The notes under the pieces were generated by a model. That model saw only the letters and a program-made list of their open reading frames with translations, made no database searches and was not told where the DNA came from. Below, in pieces: positions 9,197 to 17,350 of a stretch of 64,000 nucleotides of DNA. The stretch comes from Streptomyces sp. NBC_01717. GTDB taxonomy: Bacteria > Actinomycetota > Actinomycetes > Streptomycetales > Streptomycetaceae. A program made the position numbers and the translations under genes. Position 1 is the stretch's first letter; each line of letters begins with the position of its first letter. The stretch covers positions 2,108,001 to 2,172,000 of the forward strand of contig NZ_CP109178.1 of the NCBI RefSeq assembly GCF_036248255.1. The letters are read 5' to 3'.

Positions 9197-10869
9197 CGCA
9201 GATCCCCCTCGTCGAATTCGGTGCCGACGCCCTCGGCCGTACGCTCGCGCAGCTCGATCCGGCGGATCTTGCCGGACACGGTCTTCGGCAGTTCGGCGAA
9301 TTCCAGCCGGCGGATCCGCTTGTACGGGGCCAGCACCGCCCTCGAGTGCGCGAACAGCACCTTCGCGGTGTCCGGGCCGGGCTCCCAGCCCTCCGCGAGC
9401 ACGACGTACGCCTTCGGGACCGCGAGCCGGACCGGGTCGGGCGCGGGCACGACCGCGGCCTCGGCGACCGCTTCGTGCTCCAGCAGCGCGCTCTCCAGCT
9501 CGAACGGCGAGATCTTGTAGTCGGATGCCTTGAAGACGTCGTCGGCGCGGCCGACATAGGTGATGTAGCCGTCCTCGTCGCGGGAGCCGATGTCGCCGGT
9601 TCGGTAGTAGCCGCCCGCCATCGCCTCGGCCGTACGGTCCGGGTCGCCGTGGTATCCGGTCATCAGGCCGACCGGACGGTCCGACAGGTCGAGGGAGATC
9701 TCGCCCTCCGTCGCGCCGGGCCGGCCGGTGACCGGGTCGAGGAGGACGACCTTGAAGCCGGGGCTCGGCCGCCCCATGGAACCGGACTTCAGCAGCTGGC
9801 CGGGAGTGTTGGCGACCTGGACGGCGGTCTCGGTCTGGCCGAATCCGTCCCGGATGGTGACGCCCCACGCGCGCCGGATCGTCTCGATGACCTCGGGGTT
9901 CAGCGGCTCGCCCGCCGCGACGACCTCGCGCGGCGGGGTCCTCAGCTGGGAGAGATCGGCCTGGATCAGCATCCGCCAGACGGTGGGCGGGGCACAGAAG
10001 CTGGTGACGCCCGAGCGGTCCATCTCGGCCATCAGCCGGCCCGCGTCGAACCGGGTGTAGTTGAAGATGAAGACGGTCGCCTCCGCGCTCCACGGCGCGA
10101 AGAGGTTCGACCAGGCGTGCTTGGCCCAGCCCGGCGAGGAGATGTTGAGGTGGACGTCACCGGGCCTGAGGCCGATCCAGTACATCGTCGACAGGTGGCC
10201 CACCGGGTACGAGACATGGGTGTGCTCGACCAGCTTGGGGCTGGCGGTCGTGCCGGACGTGAAGTACAGCATCAGCGGTTCGTCGGCGTCGGTCTCCCGG
10301 TCCGCCTCGAAGCTCTCCGGCTGCTCGTCGGCGCCGCTGTACGGATGCCAGCCCTCGACCTCGTCGCCGACGGCGAGCCGGGTGTAGTCACCGGGCACCT
10401 CGTCGAACTTGGCGGCGTCCGCGTCCCGCACGATCACATGCCGGACCCGGCCGCGGTCCACCCGGTCGCGCAGGTCGACGGGGCCGAGGAGCGGCGTGGC
10501 GGGGATGACGACGGCGCGCAGCTTCATCGCGGCGAGGGCCGTCTCCCACAGCTCGACCTGGTTGCCGAGCATGACGAGGATCCGGTCCCCGGCGCGTACC
10601 CCCTGGGCACGCAGCCAGTTCGCCGCCTGGTTGGAGCGGGCGGACATCCGGGCGAAGGACGCCTCGGTGCGCCGGCCGTCCTCCTCCACGATGTGCAGAG
10701 CCGTGCGGTCGTTGTTCTCCGCGATGACGTCGAACCAGTCCAGCGCCCAGTTGAAATGGTCGGCCCGGGGCCAACGGAAACCCTCGTAGGCCGCCGCATA
10801 GTCCTCGCGGTGCTGCAGCAGAAAGTCCCGGGCGGCCCGAAACGTTTCCGTCGCGTTCGTCGCCGACAT
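9193..10869 (-). CDS. Acyl-CoA synthetase, AcsM-like medium-chain or aromatic type
   Basis: 558 residues, second ANL ligase of the pair and first in transcription order. It has [18 protein letters not shown] (A3) near 215-232, DGFGQTETA (A5), [28 protein letters not shown] and [13 protein letters not shown] with the catalytic Lys. The [11 protein letters not shown] hinge is typical of AcsM/benzoate-CoA-like ligases, acting on medium-chain or aryl acids rather than acetate. GAGGAGGG lies seven bases before the ATG at 10869. Co-transcription with a FadD-type enzyme, opposite a GAF-LuxR regulator, suggests an acid-inducible catabolic unit; the substrate is unknown. Confidence 0.92.
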   Translation of the reverse strand: MSATNATETFRAARDFLLQHREDYAAAYEGFRWPRADHFNWALDWFDVIAENNDRTALHIVEEDGRRTEASFARMSARSNQAANWLRAQGVRAGDRILVMLGNQVELWETALAAMKLRAVVIPATPLLGPVDLRDRVDRGRVRHVIVRDADAAKFDEVPGDYTRLAVGDEVEGWHPYSGADEQPESFEADRETDADEPLMLYFTSGTTASPKLVEHTHVSYPVGHLSTMYWIGLRPGDVHLNISSPGWAKHAWSNLFAPWSAEATVFIFNYTRFDAGRLMAEMDRSGVTSFCAPPTVWRMLIQADLSQLRTPPREVVAAGEPLNPEVIETIRRAWGVTIRDGFGQTETAVQVANTPGQLLKSGSMGRPSPGFKVVLLDPVTGRPGATEGEISLDLSDRPVGLMTGYHGDPDRTAEAMAGGYYRTGDIGSRDEDGYITYVGRADDVFKASDYKISPFELESALLEHEAVAEAAVVPAPDPVRLAVPKAYVVLAEGWEPGPDTAKVLFAHSRAVLAPYKRIRRLEFAELPKTVSGKIRRIELRERTAEGVGTEFDEGDLR

Positions 10870-10886
10870 GTGCCCTCCTCATTGCG

Positions 10887-10899
10887 GACCGGACCGGTC
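10887..10899. promoter_or_regulatory. Palindrome in divergent acyl-CoA synthetase/LuxR promoter region
   Basis: GACCGG-A-CCGGTC, a perfect 6-bp inverted repeat with one central base, lies 18 bp upstream of the synthetase start and about 80 bp upstream of the LuxR-type gene. It could be the operator of that regulator. Short GC-rich palindromes are frequent in this genome, so support is only positional. Confidence 0.35.
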
Positions 10900-10979
10900 A
10901 CTTAACATCATGAAAACAGTGACCCAGGTCTCACCACCCCCGAACGGGGGTACAGAGAGCGGGGCGGAGGGGCGACAGC

Positions 10980-11822
10980 GTGCCGGAACCGGTCGATACG
11001 GTCGAGATGCAAGCGGCGCTGCTGCGGCTGCGCCGGACGAGCGGACTGCCCGTCACGTTCGGCGGACTGCTCTCGGACCCGCGCCACGCCAGGATCGTGG
11101 AACTCAACGGGGCGCAGACCACCGCGCTGCGCGGGCTCGTCATATCGGCCGGCAGCGGGCTCGGCGGCAAGTCGATCGCCCTGTCGCGGCCGTGCGCGGT
11201 GACCGACTACCCGTCGTCGCGGCACATCAGCCACGAGTACGACACCGCGGTCGCCGCGGAGGGCCTGCGCTCGGTGGTCGCGGTCCCGGTCGTCGTACGC
11301 CGGAGGGTACGGGGCGTGCTGTACGGGGCGCTGCGTGAGCCGCTCACCCTCGGGGACCGTACGTTCGACGCGGCAGTCGCGGCGGCCCGCGACGTGGAAC
11401 AGGCCCTTGTCGTACGGGACGAGGTGCAGCAGCTCCTGTCCGTCACCCGGGACCAGGTGACGGACCCCCGGGCCGCTCCGGGGGCCTGGGAGGACGTCCG
11501 CGAGGCGCACCGCGAACTGCGCGCGCTCGCTCCCAAGGTGGCCGACCCGGCGCTGCGCGAGGAGCTGCTCTCGGTGTGCGCGCGGCTGGCCTCGGCGTCC
11601 GGGGCGCAGGAGACACACTCCCGTGAGGTGCTGCTGGCGCCGCGCGAGGTCGACGTCCTCGCCTGTGTGGCGTCGGGCGCGACCAACGCTGTGGCGGCCG
11701 GCCGGCTGGGCCTTCGGCCGGAGACGGTGAAGGGGTATCTGCGCTCGGCGATGCGGAAGCTGGGGGCGCACACCCGGCTGGAAGCGGTGGTCGCCGCGCG
11801 CCGGGCGGGGCTGCTGCCGTAG
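10980..11822 (+). CDS. GAF-domain LuxR-family transcriptional regulator
   Basis: 280 residues from GTG 10980, which has GGAGGGG seven bases upstream. The central part (about 45-150) reads as a GAF-type sensor with VVAVPVVVRRRVRGVLYG, and the C-terminus (about 218-280) is a LuxR HTH: LLAPREVDVLACVASGATN, then RLGLRPETVKGYLRSAMRKLGAHTR. It is divergent from the two acyl-CoA synthetases across 110 bp, so it most likely regulates them, perhaps sensing an acid or acyl-CoA. No receiver domain is present. Confidence 0.88.
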   Translation: MPEPVDTVEMQAALLRLRRTSGLPVTFGGLLSDPRHARIVELNGAQTTALRGLVISAGSGLGGKSIALSRPCAVTDYPSSRHISHEYDTAVAAEGLRSVVAVPVVVRRRVRGVLYGALREPLTLGDRTFDAAVAAARDVEQALVVRDEVQQLLSVTRDQVTDPRAAPGAWEDVREAHRELRALAPKVADPALREELLSVCARLASASGAQETHSREVLLAPREVDVLACVASGATNAVAAGRLGLRPETVKGYLRSAMRKLGAHTRLEAVVAARRAGLLP

Positions 11823-11929
11823 ACCGACCGGCACATGGCGACGCCCCCATGCGCCGGTCGGTCCTGGTCGCGTGCCTGACGTCGGCGGTGGCTTCTGCCG
11901 TACCGTCGGGGCCGAGGGGGGTGACGGAC

Positions 11930-12577
11930 ATGGTGTCCACGCATCAATATCTCGCCTTCGCGGCGATGTCCCTGCTGGTGATCGTGATCCCTGGGCCGAG
12001 CGTGCTGTTCGTGATCGGCCGGGCACTGGCCCACGGCCGCCGCACCGCGCTGGCCACGGTGCTGGGCAATGTCGTCGGCTCGTACGGCCTGGTGGTGGCG
12101 GTCGCGCTGGGGATCGGTTCGCTGGTCGAGCGCTCGGCGGCGGTCTTCGTGGCGGTGAAGCTGGCGGGTGCCGCGTATCTGGTCCTCCTGGGAGTGCAGG
12201 CGTTCCGGCATCGCAAGGAGATGAAGCTGGAGGCCGTCCGTACGTCGCCGGAACGGCCCGCCCGCGGTGATCTGCGGACGGTGGCGGACGGTGTGGTCGT
12301 CGGTGTCACCAACCCGAAGGGAATCGTCTTCTTCGCCGCCGTACTCCCCCAGTTCGTGGATCCGTCGACGGGTCATCTCCCGGCCCAGATGCTGCTGTTG
12401 GGCCTGGTTCCGATCGCCATCGGTCTCGTGACGGACACGCTCTGGGGGCTCGGCGCCTCGGCCGCCCGGAGTTGGTTCGCCCGGTCGGAGCGGCGGCTGT
12501 CGTTGATCGGCGGGGCGGGTGGCTTCGCGATGATCGGCCTGGGCGTGACGGTGGCGGCGACGGGCCGAGCCGACTGA
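11930..12577 (+). CDS. LysE/RhtB family amino-acid exporter
   Basis: 215 residues, about six membrane segments. The N-terminal IPGPSVLFVIGRALAHGRRTAL carries the family's PGP motif, and GVTNPKGIVFFAAVLPQFVD is the conserved mid-protein segment. Members export amino acids, homoserine lactone or related metabolites; substrate is not predictable. I chose ATG 11930, nine bases after GAGGGGGG, rather than upstream in-frame codons. Its end is 7 bp from the stop of the convergent AlkZ-like gene. Confidence 0.92.
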   Translation: MVSTHQYLAFAAMSLLVIVIPGPSVLFVIGRALAHGRRTALATVLGNVVGSYGLVVAVALGIGSLVERSAAVFVAVKLAGAAYLVLLGVQAFRHRKEMKLEAVRTSPERPARGDLRTVADGVVVGVTNPKGIVFFAAVLPQFVDPSTGHLPAQMLLLGLVPIAIGLVTDTLWGLGASAARSWFARSERRLSLIGGAGGFAMIGLGVTVAATGRAD

Positions 12578-12584
12578 ACCCGGT

Positions 12585-13754
12585 TCACTGCCCGAAGTCG
12601 ATGAACGGCGCGAACCGGATGTCGTGCGCGGGTGCCTGCGTGGGCGCCATCGTGGCGAGCATCCGCAGGCCCTCCTCCGTCACGGCGTCGCGCTCGGCCC
12701 GGCTGAGCTTCCCCAGCGCCTGCACCGTGACGATCCCTTCGCCGACGGACTTCCCGCCGGACTTCTTGCCGGGCGCGCCGATTCGCCAGATCGCGGCGAG
12801 GAACCCGTCGACCAGCACGGTTCCGTACGTCTGGTTGCCGTTCCCGTTGCGTCCCCGGTACTGCGGTGGGATGACGCGCGTACGGTCGGCGTGGCCGAGC
12901 AGCACGTTGTCGAACTCGGGCAGGAAGCGCGGCGGGGCAGGGGTGTCCGCGTCGGGGCGCGGGGCGTCCGGCAGGTCGAAGAGCTCGACGCCGTTCTCGT
13001 CGCGGAAGGTGGTCAGCTGCGACCGCAGCCGTTCGAAGGCCTCCCGCAGCCGGGTCAGCCCCGCCCACGTCTGCATGTCCTTCACGGAGGCGGGGCCGAA
13101 CGCCCCGAGGTAGCGCAGCACGGTCGCGTCGGGTGTGGGCGTCGGCTCCGCCGGCCGGCCGAGCCAGTGCTCCGCGGTGGTCAGCGCGACCTGGCCGCTG
13201 CGGCCCCACAGCCCGCGCGGGGTGACCTGGACCAGGGGCAGGACGCAGCGGGCTGCCACGGTCAGGGCCTGCGGGTCGGCGTCCGGCCACTCGGCGAGCA
13301 GCGCCTCGCGGATCTCCTTCGGGGTACGGGGCCGGGCCTCGACAAGCTCCCTGCCGAGCGCCGCGAGCCGGTCCGGATCCACACCGACGAGCCCGTTGCG
13401 GAACATCTTGAGCTCCCGGTCGCGGGCCGGCTGGACCAGCGGGCGCAGGGTGAGCGCGTCGTCGGCGGTGTGCGTGTGGATGGTGGACCGCAGGGTGACG
13501 ATACGGACCACCTCGCGGGACTCCATCAGCCCCGAGAGTTCGGCGGGGTCGAAGCCCTCGAGCCGGGCGAAGAGCTGGTGGTAGGGCGGCTTGGTGTTCT
13601 GTGCCTGGAGCCCGACGAGATGTCCGACGGCGTCCTTCGCGGACATCGGGCTCCGGCGCAGGAGCAGTTGGCGCGCCAGGGTGGCGCGGCCCAGTGCGCG
13701 GGGCGACAGCACGGGGAGCGAGGCGCGTGCGGCGGAGTATGTCTTCGCGGCCAT
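12585..13754 (-). CDS. Winged-helix DNA glycosylase-like protein (AlkZ/YcaQ, HTH_42)
   Basis: 389 residues from ATG 13754. The family has three tandem winged helices. The catalytic Q-x-Q signature of AlkZ-type interstrand-crosslink glycosylases is present as VGLQAQN near residues 47-53. Further family segments are LRSTIHTHTADDALTLRPL, PRGLWGRSGQ, TAEHWLG and a C-terminal HDIRFAPFIDF. Streptomyces AlkZ protects against azinomycin-type DNA crosslinks; other paralogues have unproven roles. No biosynthetic gene for a crosslinking agent adjoins it, so housekeeping repair is the simplest reading. Confidence 0.82.
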   Translation of the reverse strand: MAAKTYSAARASLPVLSPRALGRATLARQLLLRRSPMSAKDAVGHLVGLQAQNTKPPYHQLFARLEGFDPAELSGLMESREVVRIVTLRSTIHTHTADDALTLRPLVQPARDRELKMFRNGLVGVDPDRLAALGRELVEARPRTPKEIREALLAEWPDADPQALTVAARCVLPLVQVTPRGLWGRSGQVALTTAEHWLGRPAEPTPTPDATVLRYLGAFGPASVKDMQTWAGLTRLREAFERLRSQLTTFRDENGVELFDLPDAPRPDADTPAPPRFLPEFDNVLLGHADRTRVIPPQYRGRNGNGNQTYGTVLVDGFLAAIWRIGAPGKKSGGKSVGEGIVTVQALGKLSRAERDAVTEEGLRMLATMAPTQAPAHDIRFAPFIDFGQ

Positions 13755-13881
13755 GAACGGCACGCTACGCGGGCTTGCGGACATCTTCGGTCCGCGACTG
13801 CGCATCTCTCCCCTCCCCGGGCCGCCGCACCGAGGACGGCAGGACCCGGGATTGTGGGCGGACCGCCCGCATCATGGTCCG

Positions 13882-14763
13882 GTGATCAGTGTCCTGTTCG
13901 CCATCCTGACCGCACTCAGCAACGGCGCCGCCTCTGTGCTGCAACGCCGCGCCGCCCGCTCGGTACCCGACACCGAGGCGATGCGTCTGTCGCTGATCGG
14001 CCATCTGCTGCGCCAGAAGGTGTGGCTGGCCGGGATCGGCCTGGTGATCGTCGCCGCCGTCTGCCAGGCCACTGCGCTGGCCACCGGGCCGATCTCGGTG
14101 GTCCAGCCGATCTTCGTCATCGAGCTGCCGGCGACGCTGCTGCTGGCCGGGTTCGTGATGCGGATCCGAGTGCCCCGTGGGGTCTGGTACGGGGTCGCTG
14201 CCGTGACGTTCGGACTGGCCCTCGGCATGGCCTCCGCCGCACCGGGCGGCGGCAGTTCCTCGGTGCGGGGCGCGGCGTGGATCCCGGCGCTGATCCTGAC
14301 GGGGATCTTCGAGGCGGCGCTGATCGCCGGAGCACGGTCCACCCGCGGCAACCCCCGTGGGGCGCTGCTCGGTCTGGCCGCCGCATGCGGGTACGCGCTC
14401 ACCGCCGCCCTGATGAAGGACGCCATGGGGCGGCTCGGCGACGGCGGCGGGGCAGCCGCTCTCATGACGTCCTGGCAGCTGTACGCCACCGCCGCCGCCG
14501 GGGTGGGATCGCTGTTCCTCCTTCAGAACGCCCTGCAGGCGGGCACCCTGGTCGCCGTACAGCCGATGCTGACGCTGGGCGACGCGATGATCAGCATCCT
14601 GTACGGCGTGACCCTGTTCGGCGAGCATCTGCGTACCGACTGGTGGCTGCTGCCCGAACTGGCGGCGCTCACCCTGATCGCCCTGGGCTGCGTCGAACTG
14701 GCCCGCTCACCGCTGGCATCCGGCAACGCCGTACCGCCCTCGCGCGGCACCCGCGTGAAGTGA
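13882..14763 (+). CDS. DMT-superfamily (EamA-like) transporter
   Basis: 293 residues with about nine to ten hydrophobic helices and two related halves, as in DMT permeases. Recognisable parts are SNGAASVLQRRAAR at the start, GPISVVQPIFVIELPATLLLAG in the first half and VAVQPMLTLGDAMISILYGVTLFGEHL in the second, matching actinobacterial DMT proteins of unknown substrate. The GTG at 13882 is the first reasonable start but has no clear ribosome site. It diverges from the AlkZ-like gene and converges on the DUF2510 gene. Confidence 0.82.
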   Translation: MISVLFAILTALSNGAASVLQRRAARSVPDTEAMRLSLIGHLLRQKVWLAGIGLVIVAAVCQATALATGPISVVQPIFVIELPATLLLAGFVMRIRVPRGVWYGVAAVTFGLALGMASAAPGGGSSSVRGAAWIPALILTGIFEAALIAGARSTRGNPRGALLGLAAACGYALTAALMKDAMGRLGDGGGAAALMTSWQLYATAAAGVGSLFLLQNALQAGTLVAVQPMLTLGDAMISILYGVTLFGEHLRTDWWLLPELAALTLIALGCVELARSPLASGNAVPPSRGTRVK

Positions 14764-14767
14764 CGGC

Positions 14768-14799
14768 CCGCCTGCCGGGAGGTGAGGCTCCTCAGGCGG
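14768..14799. terminator. Bidirectional terminator-like hairpin
   Basis: Arms CCGCCTG (14768-14774) and CAGGCGG (14793-14799), with an inner GGAG/CTCC pairing, lie between two convergent genes and overlap the stop codon of the DUF2510 gene. A modest structure that fits termination for both strands. Confidence 0.45.
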
Positions 14800-15709
14800 T
14801 CTGTCCGGATCCCGACCCTGTACCGGAAGCGGCCTTGATGCCCTTCGTGATCTCGTCCATCACCGAGAGCGAGGGCGCCTTGGAGCTGATGTCGAAGCCG
14901 GAGCGCACGACGACCAGCATGTCCGCGGAGTGCGGGGACGGGAGGACCAGCGACTGCACGTACCCGTCGTCGCCCTTCTTCGTGACCACCTTCCAGCGCA
15001 CCAGGTAGCCCTTCTGGCCGGCGACGGTGACCGGCTCGGACTTGAGCTGCTGGTGCGAACTGATGGCGCCGTAGGCCTTGCCGCCGTACGACTCCTTGGC
15101 GTTGACGGCGATGTCCGCCTTGGCAGCCGCCTCCGCCGTGCTCTCCGTGATCTTCAGCGCCTGGGCCGGGGCGGCGAACACTCCGCCGCGCTCACACTTC
15201 TGCGAGGTGTCGGCCGGGCAGGTGTAGGTGCCGGTGCTCACCGACGCACCGATCGTGGCCGACTGCCCCTTCCAGCCGTCCGGCACCGGAAGGCTGACGC
15301 CGCTCATCACGTCCGTCACATAGCCGTCCTCGGACGGCGGCTGCTGCGGTTGCTGCTGGTCGGGCGCCGGGCTCCGGCCACCGTCGCCGGGACCACCCCG
15401 GCCGTCCTGGCCGTCCTGCCCGCCGGGAAGACTGGGCGCGGGCGACGCGGCGTCGGAGGAGGTGTTCTTCGTACGGCCGGAGTCGTCGGTCAGCATCAGG
15501 ACACCGCCCGCGATCGCGGCGAGGACCACCACACCGGCGGTGACACCGACCCCGATCCGGATCCGGCGGCGCCGGACGACCGCGGGCGGCATGCGGAGCT
15601 GATCGGTCCACCGGCTCCCGTCCCACCAGCGTTCCTGAACGGGGCCTGTTCCTGTGTACCCGGGGTCCGTATGCCAGCCGGGGGGGCTCATCTCGGTCAC
15701 GACGTCCAC
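14792..15709 (-). CDS. DUF2510 membrane-anchored protein
   Basis: 305 residues. The N-terminal 10-40 is a DUF2510 (WW-like) module: PPGWHTDPGYTGTGPVQERWWDG then SRWTDQLR. One membrane helix follows at about 52-73 after an RRRRIRIG stretch, then a disordered Pro/Gly/Gln linker and a folded extracellular domain from about 135 with YTCPADTSQKCERGG, whose Cys pair may form a disulfide. Similar actinobacterial proteins are membrane-anchored with unknown extracytoplasmic roles. GTG 15709 has GGAGGG eight bases upstream; ATG 15691 is the alternative. Confidence 0.8.
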   Translation of the reverse strand: MDVVTEMSPPGWHTDPGYTGTGPVQERWWDGSRWTDQLRMPPAVVRRRRIRIGVGVTAGVVVLAAIAGGVLMLTDDSGRTKNTSSDAASPAPSLPGGQDGQDGRGGPGDGGRSPAPDQQQPQQPPSEDGYVTDVMSGVSLPVPDGWKGQSATIGASVSTGTYTCPADTSQKCERGGVFAAPAQALKITESTAEAAAKADIAVNAKESYGGKAYGAISSHQQLKSEPVTVAGQKGYLVRWKVVTKKGDDGYVQSLVLPSPHSADMLVVVRSGFDISSKAPSLSVMDEITKGIKAASGTGSGSGQTA

Positions 15710-15803
15710 CGTAGAGGCCCTCCGTGAAAATCAGATGAAACCGGTCCGCCGAATCCGGCCGTGCCCCTACCTCACGGAGCTTCCCACGAGGACCGTCCGA
15801 CCG

Positions 15804-15837
15804 TGACCGGGGAGGTGCCGACCATGACCTGGGAGGT
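15804..15837. promoter_or_regulatory. 13-bp direct repeats with 21-bp period upstream of SnoaL-like gene
   Basis: TGACCGGGGAGGT (15804-15816) and TGACCTGGGAGGT (15825-15837) differ at one base and are spaced exactly 21 bp, two helical turns. They lie about 95 bp upstream of the SnoaL-like gene in a 220-bp divergent intergenic region. The geometry fits a regulator binding as a tandem dimer; its identity is unknown. Confidence 0.4.
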
Positions 15838-15930
15838 AATCGACGCCTTTTCCCCCGTCGGACATCGTGTTCCTCACGAGCGGCACCGGAGCTCGGCCGC
15901 AGGGCCGGGACATGACGGAAGGACAGCACG

Positions 15931-16299
15931 ATGACCGCATACGAGGACGCCGTCCGGCGCTACTTCGTCGCCTGGAACGCGGCGACGCCCGAGGACGTCG
16001 CCAAGGCCGTCGCCGCCGCGTTCACCGAGGACGCCACCTACACCGACCCGCTGGCCGACGTACGCGGCCACGACGGGCTCGCCGCCGCGATCAGTGGTGC
16101 CCGTCAGCAGTTCCCGGGCTTCGAGTTCAAGCTGACCGGCACCCCCGACGGGCACCACGACATCGTCCGTTTCAGCTGGGACCTGGTCTCCACCGCCGAT
16201 GGTTCGGCGCCCGCCGCCGGGTCCGACGTCATCACCCTCGACGATGACGGGCGCATCAGCTCCGTCAGCGGCTTCCTGGACCGGGTCCCCGGCGCCTGA
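15931..16299 (+). CDS. SnoaL/NTF2-like protein
   Basis: 122 residues, the usual size of a single cone-shaped NTF2-like domain. MTAYEDAVRRYFVAWNAATPEDVAKAV and AFTEDATYTDPLADVRGHDGLAAAI are typical of SnoaL-like isomerase/hydrolase and carrier proteins. GAAGGA lies nine bases before the ATG. It stands alone and converges on the aldo/keto reductase gene with a 7-bp gap; the ligand is unknown. Confidence 0.85.
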   Translation: MTAYEDAVRRYFVAWNAATPEDVAKAVAAAFTEDATYTDPLADVRGHDGLAAAISGARQQFPGFEFKLTGTPDGHHDIVRFSWDLVSTADGSAPAAGSDVITLDDDGRISSVSGFLDRVPGA

Positions 16300-16306
16300 G
16301 CGGGCG

Positions 16307-17350
16307 CTACGCGGACCTGGCGGACCGGCGGCGCAGCGCGGGGTCGGTCAGCGCGGCCGGTTGGTAACCGGCGTCGCGGGACGACAGGTTGGTGCCGGGA
16401 GGCACGATCTTGTCGATCTGATCGAGAAGGTCCCCGCTCAGCCGCACCTGGTCCGCGCCGAGCTGGCCCGCCAGCTGTTCGAAGGTCCGCGGGCCGATGA
16501 TGGCGGAGGTGACCGCCGGGTGCTCAAGGACGAACGCCAGGGCCAGCTGTACGAGGGTCAGCCCGGCGTCCTCGGCCAGCCGGGCGAGGGCTTCGGCGGC
16601 GTCGAGCTTGGCGTTGTTCTCCGGGGACGCGATGTCGAAGCGCTCCGCCTGCCGTTCGGCACGGCTGGAGACGGGCTGGCCCGACCCCTTGCGGTAGCGG
16701 CCGGTCAGCCAGCCGCCGGCGAGCGGGCTCCAGGAGAGCACCGCGAGTCCGTACCGCTGGGCGACGGGCAGCACCTCGCGTTCGATGCCGCGGGCGAGCA
16801 GCGAGTACGGGGGCTGCTCGGCCACGACGCGTTCGCGGCCGCGGCGCTCCGCGATCCACTGGCCCTCGACGATCGCGGACGGTTCGAAGGTGGACGTACC
16901 GATGTAGCGGATCTTGCCCTGGTGCACCAGGTCGGAGAGGGCACCGAGCGTCTCGTCGAAGTCGGTGTCCGGTTCGGGGCGGTGCACCTGGTAGAGGTCG
17001 ATCCAGTCGGTGCCCAGTCGGCGCAGGCTGTTCTCGACCTCGCGGATGATCCAACGGCGGGAGTTTCCCTGCTCGTTGGGGTCGTCGCCGAGGCTGCCGT
17101 GGAACTTGGTGGCGAGCACGACGTTGTCGCGGCGGCCCCCGGCGAGCGCCTTGCCGACGATGGTCTCCGACTCACCGGCGGAGTACACGTCGGCGGTGTC
17201 GACGAAATTGATGCCGGAGTCCAGGGCGTGGTGGATGATCCGGATGCTGTCGTCGTGGTCCGTGTTGCCGCGGGCGCCGAACATCATGGTGCCCAGACAG
17301 AGCGGGCTGACCTTCACTCCCGTGCGTCCGAAGTTGCGGTACTCGGTCAT
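16307..17350 (-). CDS. Aldo/keto reductase (YajO/Gpr-like)
   Basis: 347 residues, NADPH-dependent TIM-barrel oxidoreductase. The catalytic tetrad is Asp51 and Tyr56 (VDTADVY), Lys82 (VLATKFH) and His123 (LYQVHRPEP). The coenzyme region AIIGPRTFEQLAGQL is near the C-terminus. The ATG overlaps the ABC exporter stop by ATGA (17347-17350), so it is the last gene of the long operon that begins with sulfonate uptake. A detoxifying role for aldehydes released by sulfonate cleavage is attractive but only inferred. Confidence 0.93.
   Translation of the reverse strand: MTEYRNFGRTGVKVSPLCLGTMMFGARGNTDHDDSIRIIHHALDSGINFVDTADVYSAGESETIVGKALAGGRRDNVVLATKFHGSLGDDPNEQGNSRRWIIREVENSLRRLGTDWIDLYQVHRPEPDTDFDETLGALSDLVHQGKIRYIGTSTFEPSAIVEGQWIAERRGRERVVAEQPPYSLLARGIEREVLPVAQRYGLAVLSWSPLAGGWLTGRYRKGSGQPVSSRAERQAERFDIASPENNAKLDAAEALARLAEDAGLTLVQLALAFVLEHPAVTSAIIGPRTFEQLAGQLGADQVRLSGDLLDQIDKIVPPGTNLSSRDAGYQPAALTDPALRRRSARSA

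Noticed and set aside
9197..10093. Upstream extension of the first acyl-CoA synthetase
   Set aside because: Overlaps the real coding frame of the second synthetase; composition is Arg/Pro-rich shadow sequence, and the ATGA overlap at 9193-9196 gives a normal start.
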